From JBDTSW01 sp963799815 (lineage in GTDB: Bacteria > Actinomycetota > Thermoleophilia > Solirubrobacterales > 70-9), in the NCBI GenBank assembly GCA_963799815.1, contig CAWCYG010000005.1:124001-188000 (forward strand): a DNA stretch of 64,000 nucleotides, written 5' to 3'. Below are positions 7,377 through 16,191 of this stretch, one piece after another; within the stretch, counting starts at the first letter, position 1, and each line of letters starts with the position of its first letter. The notes under the pieces were generated by a model. The model did not search any database and was not told where the DNA came from. It was given only the letters and a program-made list of their open reading frames with translations. Position numbers and translations under genes: made by a program.

Positions 7377-9614
7377 CTAGGCGCCCGCGGGCTCCGGATC
7401 CGCTTCGGGCTGTGGTGGCGGCTCGCGGCGGCCCTCGAAGCCGAGGTCGGGGAGGAGGCGATCGAGCCAGCCCGGGAGCCACCAGTTCCACCCACCCATG
7501 AGCTGCATCGCAGCGGGGACGAGGATGAGGCGAACCAGGGTCGCGTCGAGCGCGATTGCAACGGCGTTGCCGAGGCCGAGCTCCTTGATCGAGGGCACAC
7601 CGGTGAGCACGAAGACCGCGAAGACCGAGGTCATGATCAGCGCCGCCGAGGAGATCGTCCGGGCGCTCGAGGCGAGGCCCTCGGCGACCGCCAGCGTGTT
7701 GTCGCCGTGCACCTCGTAGCGCTCCCGGATGCGCGAGAGCAGGAACACCTCGTAGTCCATCGAGAGGCCGAAGACCACCGCAAGGATGAGCGGGGGCGTG
7801 AGCGTGTCGATCGCGCCGGTCGACTCGAAGCCGAGGAACCCATCGAGCCAGCCCCACTGGAAGACCACCACGAGCACGCCGTAGGCAGCGCCAATCGAGA
7901 GCAGGTTCATGAGGATGGCCTTGAGCGGCAGGATGATCGAGCGCAGCATCACCATCAAGACCAAGAACGAGAAGCCGAGGATGAAGGCGATGATTCGCCA
8001 CATCGAGCTGCTGATCTGATCGCGGATGTCAACGATGCGAGCCGCCTCGCCGCCCACGGATACCTCGGCGCGCTCGGCCAGCGCCGAGCCTGGCACGACC
8101 TCCTCGCGCAGACGCTCGACCAGGGTTGCGGCGCCCTCTGAGTCGCTGGCCTCCTTGGAGGTGGCCGCGATCAGGGTCGTGCTCTCGCCGGGCTGCGGCC
8201 TTGCGACCGAGCTCACCCCCGGATCGGCGGCGATCTCGTCGGCGAGGGCTGCGGCGGCGCGAACGTTGGCGGGCTCTTCCGGAGCGCTCGTCGTGAACTC
8301 GGCGGTGACGTTGACGGGGTTGGTGCCGCCGCCCGTGGCCTCGGTCGCAAGCTCGGTGCCAACGACCACGTCGTGGTCGCTCGGGAACTGATCGAGCGCG
8401 CCGGTGCCGGTCTGCATGTCGAGCACGGGAATCGCCAGAACCAGCAGGACCGCCGCGGAGGCGAAGACGGAGACCCAAGGTCGCGCCATCACACGTCGCG
8501 TCCATCGCTCCCAGAAGCTCGGGCCGATGCCCGAGGTCGAACCGGGGCGGCGACGGCGGTTGCCGACGGCGCGCCGAAACAGGAGGATCACCGACCAGAC
8601 GACGCCCCCGGCCTCGACGCGGTGTCCCAGCAACCGGATCAGCGCCGGCAAGAGCACGATCGCGGTCAGGATGGAGATCGCCACCACGACCATCGCCCCC
8701 AGGGCCATCGAGCGGAGGGTCTGGTTGTCGATCATCCACAGGCCGGCGAGCGAGATGATCACTGCGACGCCCGAGAAGGTCACTGCCAGCCCTGAGGTCG
8801 CGAGCGCCTCTGAGTGGGCCTTCGCCGCGCCCGCGCCGGCGCGAACCTCCTCGCGGAATCGAGCGAGGATGAAGAGGGAGTAGTCAACCGCCACTCCGAT
8901 GCCGATCATCGACGCCATGTTCGTGACGAAAACCGACATCTCCATCTGCTGGGAGAGCAGGAAGATGACCGCGCCGGTCACGATCACCGAGACGAAGCCG
9001 AGCGCCAGAGGCAGCGATGCGGCAGCCAGCGATCCAAACACGGCCAGCAGGATCAGAGCGACGATCGGGAAGCCGATCGTCTCGGCCTTCTCGAGGTCCT
9101 CCTTCGAGAGCTCCTGCAGGCCCGCCCACGCCGCCGGCTGACCCGTCATGTACGGGGTGACGCCGTCGGAGGCCTCGCCGGGCGCGAGCTCGGCTCGCAG
9201 GTCGGAGGCGGCGTCGGTCTGGGCATCGGTCTCGAGCTCGGTCTCTAGCGGGATGACGGCGATCTCGCCCGCTGCAATCTGAGCTTCCGCCTCCGCCGCG
9301 GCCTCTTCGGGCAGCGCCAGGTCCGGCACGGTCGCCACCGCATCGGAGACCCGTTCGAGCGCCGCCGAGGCGTTCGCGTCATCGGAGCGGCTCGGTTCGA
9401 GCACGAGGGTGATGGCTCCGTTCCGAGCACCCGGGTAGTCGGCGTTCAGCACCTCTTCGACCTCCTCGGACTGACTTCCGGGCACTGAGAAGCCGCCGCC
9501 GGTGAGGTTCTCGGTCTGCCTCGCGGCCAGGGGCAGCGCAGCCACCAACACCAGCAGCCAGGCGGCCACGATGAACCACCGGCGCCGGGTCAGGAACGCG
9601 GAGAGTCTTTCCAT
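7377..9614 (-). CDS. MMPL-family (RND-like) membrane transporter
   Basis: A 745-aa protein from the ATG at 9614; a GTG four codons upstream is also possible. It has the MMPL plan: an N-terminal transmembrane helix (WFIVAAWLLVLVAALPLAA), an external domain and a six-helix bundle. That bundle contains MIGIGVAVDYSLFILARFREE, the conserved Asp-Tyr of the proton relay. A second external domain and a second bundle with LSMDYEVFLLSRIRERYE follow. Such proteins export lipids or drugs using proton motive force. The Glu/Ala-rich external loop 1 (~residues 85-140) is low in complexity. No regulator is adjacent and the substrate is unknown. A paralogue lies at 37.5 kb. Confidence 0.9.
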   Translation of the reverse strand: MERLSAFLTRRRWFIVAAWLLVLVAALPLAARQTENLTGGGFSVPGSQSEEVEEVLNADYPGARNGAITLVLEPSRSDDANASAALERVSDAVATVPDLALPEEAAAEAEAQIAAGEIAVIPLETELETDAQTDAASDLRAELAPGEASDGVTPYMTGQPAAWAGLQELSKEDLEKAETIGFPIVALILLAVFGSLAAASLPLALGFVSVIVTGAVIFLLSQQMEMSVFVTNMASMIGIGVAVDYSLFILARFREEVRAGAGAAKAHSEALATSGLAVTFSGVAVIISLAGLWMIDNQTLRSMALGAMVVVAISILTAIVLLPALIRLLGHRVEAGGVVWSVILLFRRAVGNRRRRPGSTSGIGPSFWERWTRRVMARPWVSVFASAAVLLVLAIPVLDMQTGTGALDQFPSDHDVVVGTELATEATGGGTNPVNVTAEFTTSAPEEPANVRAAAALADEIAADPGVSSVARPQPGESTTLIAATSKEASDSEGAATLVERLREEVVPGSALAERAEVSVGGEAARIVDIRDQISSSMWRIIAFILGFSFLVLMVMLRSIILPLKAILMNLLSIGAAYGVLVVVFQWGWLDGFLGFESTGAIDTLTPPLILAVVFGLSMDYEVFLLSRIRERYEVHGDNTLAVAEGLASSARTISSAALIMTSVFAVFVLTGVPSIKELGLGNAVAIALDATLVRLILVPAAMQLMGGWNWWLPGWLDRLLPDLGFEGRREPPPQPEADPEPAGA

Positions 9615-9682
9615 GCCGGCCCTCACGGGGCCAGCAAACCTAAGGCCGCTCAGGCCTCAGTTATGTGAGATGCGTCACCCAG

Positions 9683-10117
9683 CTAAGAAGAGGCGGCAGT
9701 GGTCGAGCTCGTCGCCGACGAGCTGTACTCGAACTCCTCCTCGGCCCCGAAGAGCCGATCGAGCACCGTCTTTCGCAGGTCCTCCGAGAGCACGAGCGCC
9801 AGGATGCCGCCGAGGATCATCAGCACCAGCAGATTGCGGAACTTGTGGCTGTCGGACTTACCGCGCAGCTGGTCGGTGGCCTCGCGCAGGGAATCGGCGG
9901 CGCTCTTCAGCTCCCGGTGGACCTTCTTGTCGTCCAGGAGCTTCTTGGCCGGCTTGCCGTTGTTGACGCGGCGGTAGGCCTTCCTCGCCGACTGGTAGGC
10001 GTCCTGGAGGTTCTCGCGCAGCTCATCGTCCTCGACGAGCCGTCGCACGTACTCGTTGTCCGCCATCTCGCGGCTGGCCTCCCAGGCCTTCTTCGTCTTT
10101 TCCTTCGCCATCGCCAT
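9683..10117 (-). CDS. Small membrane-anchored protein of unknown function
   Basis: A 144-aa protein. A highly charged helical N-terminus (KEKTKKAWEASREMADNEYV, RRLVEDDELRENLQDAYQSA) suggests a coiled coil or an amphipathic YtxH-like stalk. One hydrophobic helix follows near residue 98 (FRNLLVLMILGGILALVLS), then a short Glu-rich and Ser/Thr-rich tail. I do not recognise the family. It stands alone between the MMPL and lon genes on the same strand. Confidence 0.65.
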   Translation of the reverse strand: MAMAKEKTKKAWEASREMADNEYVRRLVEDDELRENLQDAYQSARKAYRRVNNGKPAKKLLDDKKVHRELKSAADSLREATDQLRGKSDSHKFRNLLVLMILGGILALVLSEDLRKTVLDRLFGAEEEFEYSSSATSSTTAASS

Positions 10118-10201
10118 CGCCTAAGTCTCCTCCGAAATCATCGCTCTAGCTCCTGCAGGGGTCGTGAGCATATACCCGCCTTGCCGGCTCGCCACGCCAA
10201 C

Positions 10202-12631
10202 TCAGCCACGTGGCGGCGCCAGCCCCGCCCCGAGCGCCTGCTCGATGCTCTCGACGTAGATGAACTGGAGCTCGCCGAGCTCGTGCTCGGGGATCTCGGC
10301 GATCTCTCCCTCGTTTCGCTCGGGCGCGATCACGCGCTTGATCCCGGCCCGCTGCGCGGCCAGGGACTTCTCCTTGAGGCCTCCGACCGGCAGCACCTGA
10401 CCGGTGAGGGTGATCTCGCCGGTCATCGCGACCTCGTCGGAGACCGGCCGGCCGGAGAGGAGCGAAGCGAGGGCCATCGCCATCGCGACCCCTGCCGACG
10501 GGCCATCCTTGGGCACCGCTCCGGCGGGGACGTGCACGTGCACGTCGTTCGTCGAGAACCAGTCGTCGGTGAGTCCCGGCGCAAGCTCCGCCTGATGACC
10601 TCGCACGTATGAGAGCGCGGCCTGGGCGGACTCCCGCATGACCTCGCCGAGCTGGCCTGTGATCGTGAGCTTGCCGGTGCCGGGCATCGCGGTCGCCTCA
10701 ACGAAAAGCACCTCGCCGCCGACAGGCGTCCACGCGAGCCCGGTCGCGACGCCGGGGTGCTTGGTGCGGCGGCGCTGCTCGGCGAAGACCCGGCGGCGCC
10801 CCAGGAGCGACCGCGCGCGCTTGCCCGAGACGCTCACCTTGCCGGTGGTCTTGCCCTCGGCCACCTCGCGGGCGATCTTGCGGCAGACCGTGCCGATCTC
10901 GCGCTCGAGGTTGCGTACGCCCGCCTCGCGCGTGTACTCCTCGATGATCGCCCGCAGCGCGGCGTCGGTGAACGAGATCTGCGATTTGCGCAGCCCGTTC
11001 TCGGTGACCTGCCGGGGGACGAGGTAGCGCTTGGCGATGTGAAGCTTCTCGTCGGTCGTGTAACCCGAGAGCTGAATCACCTCCATCCGATCCCGGAGGG
11101 CAGCCGGAACGGTGTCGAGCGTGTTCGCCGTGGCGATGAACATCACCTCGGAAAGATCGAACGGGAGGTCCAGGTAGTGATCGCGAAAGGCTCCGTTCTG
11201 CGCCGGATCGAGCACCTCGAGCATCGCCGAGGAGGGATCGCCCCGGAAGTCGGCCCCCATCTTGTCGATCTCGTCGATCATGAACACGGGGTTGCGGGTG
11301 CCGGCATCGCGCAGGGCACGGATGATCGTGCCGGGCATCGCGCCGATGTAGGTCCGCCGGTGTCCCCGGATCTCGGCCTCGTCGCGCACCCCGCCGACCG
11401 AGATGCGTTCGAACTCGCGCCCGAGCGCGCGCGAGATCGACTGCCCGAGGCTCGTCTTGCCGACCCCCGGAGGCCCGACGAAGCAGAGGATCGGACCGTG
11501 TGAATCCGGATTGAGGGATCGCACCGCGAGGTACTCGAGGATCCGGTCCTTCACCTTCTCGAGGTCGTAGTGGTCGGCGTCGAGGACCTCGTGCGCGTGG
11601 GCGATGTCGAGGTCGTCCTCGGTCTCGGCCTTCCAGGGCAGCTCGGTGAGCCACTCCAGATAGGTGCGGATCACCCCGTACTCGGCTGCGGCGGGAGGCA
11701 GCTTCTCGAGCCGACCGAGCTCGCGGTCGGCCTGCTTGCGCGCGTCCTCGGGGAGGCCCGCGGCCTCGATTCGCTCCCGGAGCTCGTTGATCTCCGCCTG
11801 CTGTTCGTCACCCTCCCCCAGCTCCTGCTGGATCGCCTTCAACTGCTCGCGCAGGTAGTACTCGCGTTGCCCCTTGTCCATCTCCGACTGAACCTGAGAC
11901 TGGATCTTGGTGCCGAGCTGAATCACCTCCAGCTCGCGCGCGAGAATCTCCGAGAGATGCCGCAGGCGGCGGTCCACGTGCACCTCCTCCAAGAGCTCCT
12001 GCTTCTCGGAGGTGGATATCCGCAGCGCGCCGGCGATCAGGTGGGCGAGGGCGGACGGGTCATCGATGTTCGTGACGGCCAGCTGGAGCTCCTCGGGCAG
12101 ATATGGGATCTGCTCGATGATCTCCGAGAACGTCCCCTGCACATTGCGCGTGAGCGCCTGCAACTCGGGGGACGGCTCGACCTCGTCCGGGAGCTCGGAG
12201 ATGCGGGCGATGAGATACGGGGACTCGGCCACGAAATCGCCCAGACGGATCCGCTCGGTCCCTTGGACGAGGATTCGAATCGTCCCGTCGGGGACCTTCA
12301 GCATGCGGGCGACGATCCCGGCCACCCCAACCCCGTAGACATCATCAGGTCCCGGCTCGTCCAGCTCGGGGTCACGCGAGGCCACCATCGCGACCATGCG
12401 CTCGCCCGAGAGCACGTCGTTTACGAGCCTGATCGACCGGGGTGTGCCGATCGCGAGGGGCGTAAGCGTGTCCGGAAACGTGACCATGTCCTTGAGCGGC
12501 AGCACCGGCAGGGCGCCCGGAAGCTCCTTGCCCTCGGCGTCGCGCAGCGCGGCCTCCAGGTCTGGGGTCTCGACGATCTCGATGGCGGGCCCGCCCTCGG
12601 CCTCGTCAGTCAGCCTGCCGCTCTCGGCCAC
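10202..12631 (-). CDS. lon: ATP-dependent protease Lon
   Basis: An 809-aa protein from the GTG at 12631, one base after the hsp20 stop, which indicates coupled translation. The open frame runs further upstream but overlaps hsp20. It has the N-terminal substrate domain (LPVLPLKDMVTFPDTLTPLA) and a central coiled coil (KGQREYYLREQLKAIQQELG). The AAA+ module shows Walker A GPPGVGKTSLGQSI and Walker B VFMIDEIDKMGADF. The protease domain has the catalytic Ser in PKDGPSAGVAMAMAL and the Lys in GGLKEKSLAAQRAG. Lon degrades misfolded and regulatory proteins. Pairing with a small heat-shock protein fits a stress operon. Confidence 0.95.
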   Translation of the reverse strand: MAESGRLTDEAEGGPAIEIVETPDLEAALRDAEGKELPGALPVLPLKDMVTFPDTLTPLAIGTPRSIRLVNDVLSGERMVAMVASRDPELDEPGPDDVYGVGVAGIVARMLKVPDGTIRILVQGTERIRLGDFVAESPYLIARISELPDEVEPSPELQALTRNVQGTFSEIIEQIPYLPEELQLAVTNIDDPSALAHLIAGALRISTSEKQELLEEVHVDRRLRHLSEILARELEVIQLGTKIQSQVQSEMDKGQREYYLREQLKAIQQELGEGDEQQAEINELRERIEAAGLPEDARKQADRELGRLEKLPPAAAEYGVIRTYLEWLTELPWKAETEDDLDIAHAHEVLDADHYDLEKVKDRILEYLAVRSLNPDSHGPILCFVGPPGVGKTSLGQSISRALGREFERISVGGVRDEAEIRGHRRTYIGAMPGTIIRALRDAGTRNPVFMIDEIDKMGADFRGDPSSAMLEVLDPAQNGAFRDHYLDLPFDLSEVMFIATANTLDTVPAALRDRMEVIQLSGYTTDEKLHIAKRYLVPRQVTENGLRKSQISFTDAALRAIIEEYTREAGVRNLEREIGTVCRKIAREVAEGKTTGKVSVSGKRARSLLGRRRVFAEQRRRTKHPGVATGLAWTPVGGEVLFVEATAMPGTGKLTITGQLGEVMRESAQAALSYVRGHQAELAPGLTDDWFSTNDVHVHVPAGAVPKDGPSAGVAMAMALASLLSGRPVSDEVAMTGEITLTGQVLPVGGLKEKSLAAQRAGIKRVIAPERNEGEIAEIPEHELGELQFIYVESIEQALGAGLAPPRG

Positions 12632-12632
12632 G

Positions 12633-13085
12633 TCAGTCTCCCTGCTCGATCGGCACTCGGCGGCCACCCGCGGCGGGAACCCGCAGCGGCAGCTCGATCC
12701 GCAGGATGCCGTCCTCGAAGGTGGCACTGGCCTCGTCGGCAATCACGTCCGCGTTCAGCTCCACGACGCGGCGAAAGGAGCCGGCCTCGATCTCGACCTG
12801 CTGGTAGATGCGTCCCTCGGTCTCCTGGACCGGGCGCGCACCCGAGATGACGAGCTCCCGGCCCGAGATCTCGAGGTGGATCTCCTCGAGCGTCACGCCC
12901 GCCAGCTCAGCCTTCACGATCGCCTTCGGCGTGGGCTCGCTGGAGTAGTAGACGTCGACGCGCGGTGAGAACTGCGCCGCGCTGCGGCCGGGCCACCAGC
13001 TCTCCCCCCAAACATCCCCGAAGAGCTCGTCCATCTCGCGCCGCATGCGCTCGAAGTTGACGAGCAGATCCCGCTGTCTGGCCAT
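12633..13085 (-). CDS. Hsp20/alpha-crystallin small heat shock protein
   Basis: A 150-aa protein starting MARQRDLLVNFERMRREMDE. An alpha-crystallin domain follows (PKAIVKAELAGVTLEEIHLE, ISGRELVISGARPVQ, FRRVVELNADVIADEASATF, EDGILRIELPL). The C-terminal extension RVPAAGGRRVPIEQ holds an I/V-x-I/V-like anchor. ATP-independent holdase that keeps unfolding proteins soluble. It lies directly upstream of lon, whose start is one base beyond this stop, so the pair probably forms a chaperone/protease operon. No HspR- or CIRCE-type operator was recognised upstream. Confidence 0.9.
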   Translation of the reverse strand: MARQRDLLVNFERMRREMDELFGDVWGESWWPGRSAAQFSPRVDVYYSSEPTPKAIVKAELAGVTLEEIHLEISGRELVISGARPVQETEGRIYQQVEIEAGSFRRVVELNADVIADEASATFEDGILRIELPLRVPAAGGRRVPIEQGD

Positions 13086-13101
13086 CCGTGGAGCGTAGAA
13101 G

Positions 13102-13896
13102 CTAGAGGTCGTAGATCGCGCCTTCGCGCGCGACCTCGACCGGGCCACCGAATGCCTCGGCTGCCTGCTTGCGAGCCCACACCTGGTCGAGCTCGTCGGA
13201 TATGTGGGTAAGCACGACGCGTTTGGCGCCGGCGCTGCGCGCGTGCTCACCGGCCTCCTCCGGAGTCAGGTGCCCGCGGACGCCGGTTCTCTCCGGGCGC
13301 GGAAGGGTGGCTTCGACAAGGAGCAAATCGGTCTCGCGAGCGAACTCGACGAGCTCGGGGCCAGGCCGGCAATCCGCTCCAAAGGTAAGGCGGGCGCCCG
13401 TCGCGGTGTCGGAGACCTCGACCGCGAATGTCTCGACGAAGTGAACGACGTGACCGAAGCGCAACCGCAGAGTCCCCACCTCAGGCGTCGAGTCGGCCTC
13501 GTAGTGCTCGATCTGGAAGGCGTTCTCGATCAGGTCCTCGTTGCCCCAGGCCCCGACGATCCGCCGGAAGGTCTCAGCCGCGCCCGGCGGGGCGATCAGG
13601 CGTGGCCGAGCGGGATCCTCGGTGCCGGGCCAGGGGGGGACCGGAACCGGCTGTTGGCGTGGCGCGAAGGTGAGCGCGTACGAGTAGGGCACGAGGTCGA
13701 GGAAGTGGTCCGCGTGCAGGTGCGAGATCACGACCGCATCGATCTCCGTGTAGTCGTGGTGCTGGCGGAGCTTTCCGAAGACGCCGTTGCCGCAATCGAG
13801 GAGCAGCGCCGTATCGTCGTTCTCGACGAGATAGCCGCTGCAAGCCCCGCCCGCGTCCTGCCAGGAAGGCGACTTGCCCAGAACCGTGACCCGCAT
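13102..13896 (-). CDS. Metallo-beta-lactamase-fold hydrolase (RNase Z/ElaC-like group)
   Basis: A 264-aa protein with VTVLGKSPSWQDAGGACSGY, the metal motif VVISHLHADHFLDLVPYSYA (HxHxDH), FGHVVHFVETFAV, LTFGADCRPGP, LLLVEATLPRPE and a final VVLTHISDE. The ligand set and the phosphodiesterase-like arrangement fit the ElaC/RNase Z/phnP-type branch, not true beta-lactamases. The substrate (tRNA 3' trailer, cyclic nucleotide or other phosphodiester) cannot be decided. It sits 16 bp upstream of hsp20 on the same strand and may be cotranscribed with it. Confidence 0.85.
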   Translation of the reverse strand: MRVTVLGKSPSWQDAGGACSGYLVENDDTALLLDCGNGVFGKLRQHHDYTEIDAVVISHLHADHFLDLVPYSYALTFAPRQQPVPVPPWPGTEDPARPRLIAPPGAAETFRRIVGAWGNEDLIENAFQIEHYEADSTPEVGTLRLRFGHVVHFVETFAVEVSDTATGARLTFGADCRPGPELVEFARETDLLLVEATLPRPERTGVRGHLTPEEAGEHARSAGAKRVVLTHISDELDQVWARKQAAEAFGGPVEVAREGAIYDL

Positions 13897-13910
13897 AGTG
13901 CGGATCCACT

Positions 13911-14159
13911 CTAATCAGCGAACGTAGGCCTCTGGGCTTCTCGAGGCAGAAGCGAGGGTTGGCGCGGCGGCACGAGGCCGTCGACGGCGTCAGGGCGAAA
14001 CGTGGAGCAGGGCTCGTCGAGCGCGAGCGCGCACAACATCTGACGATGAAAGAAGCAGTCCTCGCAGCTGCGGCCGTTCTTGCGGCGGCGCTTGCCGGGC
14101 GGGCGGCTGTAGCCCATCGCCGCCGCGACCTCGGGGGGTGGCTGCTGGAGTTCGATCAC
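13911..14159 (-). CDS. Small Cys-rich protein of unknown function
   Basis: An 82-aa protein with a basic stretch (GKRRRKNGR) followed by four cysteines in the order C-x2-C-x6-C-x7-C (SCEDCFFHRQMLCALALDEP plus CSTF). This could bind zinc or an Fe-S cluster. It ends 14 bp before the metallo-hydrolase gene on the same strand and may belong to that operon. I do not recognise the family, but codon use and spacing support a real gene. Confidence 0.6.
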   Translation of the reverse strand: MIELQQPPPEVAAAMGYSRPPGKRRRKNGRSCEDCFFHRQMLCALALDEPCSTFRPDAVDGLVPPRQPSLLPREAQRPTFAD

Positions 14160-14325
14160 GCCGCCGATACTTGCACCGGATCAGCGATCCCGCAGACCCT
14201 GTTCGCGCAAATGCCTACCTTTTCTGATCGGGGCGTTCAGCTCGATTCCCGCGGTTTGCGGAAAGCCTGAATGCGCTCTTTCGAGCCGGACCGCTTCCTT
14301 GCCCCGCGCTAGAATCGCGAGTGCT

Positions 14326-14973
14326 GTGGCCCATGAGAGAACCGCCCGCCTGAGTGCCTCGCCGCCCCTCTTCGAGAACCGCTTTCTCGACTTCTTCTCG
14401 CGCATCCATCCAGTCGTGCCCGCGATCATCTTCGTGCCGGTGATCGTTGCGGGGATCGTCTTGGGGGCAAGCGAGGGGCAGGGTGCCGGCGAGATCGTGC
14501 TGCTCGCCCTCGCGGGGATCGCGTTTTGGACCCTGACCGAGTACTGGCTTCACCGCAAGTTCTTTCACTGGGAGCCCGACAACGACCTTGGCCGCAAGAT
14601 GCACTTCATCATCCACGGCGTCCATCACGACCATCCCAACGACAAGCTGCGACTGGTGATGCCACCCGCCGCCAGCATCCCGCTCGCCTCGCTCTTCTTC
14701 GGCCTGTTCTGGCTCGTGCTCGGCGCCCCCACGGTCTTCCCGTTCTTCGCTGGCTTCATCGTCGGGTACCTGATCTACGACTACACGCACTACTACGTGC
14801 ACCATTTCGTCCCCCGCAGCGAGTTCGGCAAGCGCCTGCGCGAACAGCACATGCGTCACCACTTCCAGGATCATCGCTACGGCTTCGGGGTCTCCACCCC
14901 GCTCTGGGACGCCGTCTTCCAAACGCTCCCGCGCCGCCGGCCTGAAGCGCGCGACGGCGCGCAGCGGGCATAG
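14326..14973 (+). CDS. Sterol desaturase/fatty acid hydroxylase superfamily protein
   Basis: About 215 aa. The start is uncertain: a TTG at 14299 and the GTG at 14326 are both in frame. Four histidine clusters define the superfamily's di-iron site: HRKFFH, HGVHHDHP, HYYVHH and EQHMRHHFQDH. They lie between hydrophobic helices (IIFVPVIVAGIVLGA, LASLFFGLFWLVLGA, FFAGFIVGYLIYDY). These integral membrane enzymes hydroxylate or desaturate acyl chains, ceramides or carotenoids. 2-Hydroxylation of a membrane acyl chain is the most similar known role (FA2H-like spacing). Confidence 0.85.
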   Translation: MAHERTARLSASPPLFENRFLDFFSRIHPVVPAIIFVPVIVAGIVLGASEGQGAGEIVLLALAGIAFWTLTEYWLHRKFFHWEPDNDLGRKMHFIIHGVHHDHPNDKLRLVMPPAASIPLASLFFGLFWLVLGAPTVFPFFAGFIVGYLIYDYTHYYVHHFVPRSEFGKRLREQHMRHHFQDHRYGFGVSTPLWDAVFQTLPRRRPEARDGAQRA

Positions 14974-15006
14974 AGCGACCGGCGGCCTCGAGCCTCCGAC
15001 CGGACA

Positions 15007-15043
15007 TGGCGCAGCGGTCCCGAATAGCGGGACTCGTGCGCCA
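15007..15043. repeat. 37-bp palindromic intergenic repeat, copy 3
   Basis: Starts TGGCGCAGCGGTCCCG and ends GCGGGACTCGTGCGCCA, with a short AATA centre. Its outer TGGCGC/GCGCCA ends are also complementary. It is paired with copy 4 at the same 61-bp spacing as copies 1-2. No gene is seen in 14974-15199. Confidence 0.8.
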
Positions 15044-15067
15044 CACGGGCGCGACCACGTGGGCACT

Positions 15068-15104
15068 TGGCGCGTGAGTCTCGTCTAGCGGGACTCGTGC
15101 GCCA
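15068..15104. repeat. 37-bp palindromic intergenic repeat, copy 4
   Basis: Starts TGGCGCGTGAGTCTCG and ends GCGGGACTCGTGCGCCA; the last 17 bases are identical to copy 3. The left core arm is diverged (GTCTCG). The start is 61 bp after copy 3. Confidence 0.75.
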
Positions 15105-15199
15105 TCTCGCCGGCTGAGAGCCGGTCCCGCGCGCCCCGCTCTTCCTCACTGCCGGGTGTGCCACTGGCGCTGTCGGAGCCCTGTCCCTTCGGGCCGGGC

Positions 15200-15745
15200 C
15201 TACAGCTCCCGCCGGAACCGCACTTCGACGAGCTGGTCCCGCTCCGGGAAGTACTGGCTGGGTCGCCGGCCGCCGTCATCGCGCCATCCCTCCCGCTCGT
15301 AGAACCGCGCCGCCCGGTCGTTGCCTCCCAACATCCAGAGCATCGCTGAGCGGCATCCCGTTGCGCGCAACTCGCCCAGTGCCGCCTCCATCAGCGCCTG
15401 GCCCATCCCGGCGCCCCACCGGGCGGGAGCTGTGTACAGGGCCGGAATCTCGCCGACGTCTTCCGGCTCATCCGGATCGCGCGCGGGGATCCGGAGCGTC
15501 ACGAAGCCGCTCAACCGCTCGTCCGCCATCACGACCAGTGTGTGACTGCGCTCGCCGCCTGGCTCCAGACCGCGTCGCCACTGCTCCGCGCGCCTCGCCA
15601 CGGTGAGGCCGTCGAGGATCTCCTTCGGCAGCAGGCCGTCGTAGGCAGCGCGCCACGCGTCAACATGAACACGCGCAATGTCATTCGCGTCTTTAGGGGT
15701 CGCGGCACGGACCCACACCTTCACACTGTTACTCTCCGCGTTCAC
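15200..15745 (-). CDS. GNAT-family N-acetyltransferase
   Basis: A 181-aa protein starting at a GTG at 15745, or seven codons later at 15724. GNAT landmarks are WVRAATPKDANDIARVHVDA, HTLVVMADERLSGFVTLRI, the acetyl-CoA loop ALYTAPARWGAGMGQALMEA and the late motif WMLGGNDRAARFYEREGW. It acetylates an amine on an unknown small molecule or protein. It is divergent from the small winged-helix gene, and repeated TTCACAC elements cover the shared upstream region and the start of this gene. Confidence 0.85.
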   Translation of the reverse strand: MNAESNSVKVWVRAATPKDANDIARVHVDAWRAAYDGLLPKEILDGLTVARRAEQWRRGLEPGGERSHTLVVMADERLSGFVTLRIPARDPDEPEDVGEIPALYTAPARWGAGMGQALMEAALGELRATGCRSAMLWMLGGNDRAARFYEREGWRDDGGRRPSQYFPERDQLVEVRFRREL

Positions 15746-15788
15746 ACTGTTCTAACCGTGTGTGACAATCGTCCCATTCACACTTCGT
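15720..15788. promoter_or_regulatory. Phased TTCACAC direct repeats between divergent genes
   Basis: TTCACACTGTT occurs at 15720-15730 and again at 15741-15751, exactly 21 bp apart (two helical turns). A related TTCACACTTCG lies at 15778-15788. The region is AT-rich for this genome and separates the GNAT and winged-helix starts. It may hold a promoter and cooperative regulator sites; the two left repeats also lie within the 5' end of the GNAT frame. Confidence 0.4.
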
Positions 15789-15809
15789 GTAGCAAAGGAA
15801 CACATTTTC

Positions 15810-16181
15810 ATGGCTTCAAAAACAGTAGACGAGGCTGCAGGCCTCATCCGCGAGCGACTCAAGGAGCTCGAGGCCGAGTCGGCCCAGCTCGAGCGCGCTC
15901 TATCGAGTCTCACCGGTGGCCGCGAGGGCCGACGCGGGCCGGGCAGGCCGAAGGGTGGGACCTCTGGCTCCCGCGGCCGAGGTGGCAGGCGGAGGCGTGG
16001 ACGTCGTGGCGGCACCCGCTCCGAGCACGCGATGAACCTGATCAAGGAGAACCCGGGGATCAGCGCATCAGAGATCGCCAAGCGCCTCAAGATCAAGCCG
16101 AATTACATGTACCGGGTGCTCGGCGACCTGCAGAAGGAGGGGCGCGTCGTAAAGGACGGCCGCTCCTACTCCGCGGCTTGA
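15810..16181 (+). CDS. Small coiled-coil / AT-hook-like / winged-helix DNA-binding protein
   Basis: A 123-aa protein. The ATG at 15810 is chosen because AAAGGAA sits nine bases upstream. Residues 1-35 form a charged coiled coil (AGLIRERLKELEAESAQLER). Residues ~43-72 are Gly/Arg-rich with a GRP core (RRGPGRPKGG), like an AT-hook. Residues ~75-123 form a short winged helix (MNLIKENPGISASEIAKRLK, then YMYRVLGDLQKEGRVV). It is probably a nucleoid-associated or transcriptional DNA-binding protein. It converges on mdh with only about 10 bp between them. Confidence 0.7.
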   Translation: MASKTVDEAAGLIRERLKELEAESAQLERALSSLTGGREGRRGPGRPKGGTSGSRGRGGRRRRGRRGGTRSEHAMNLIKENPGISASEIAKRLKIKPNYMYRVLGDLQKEGRVVKDGRSYSAA

Positions 16182-16191
16182 GCCGCGCCGC

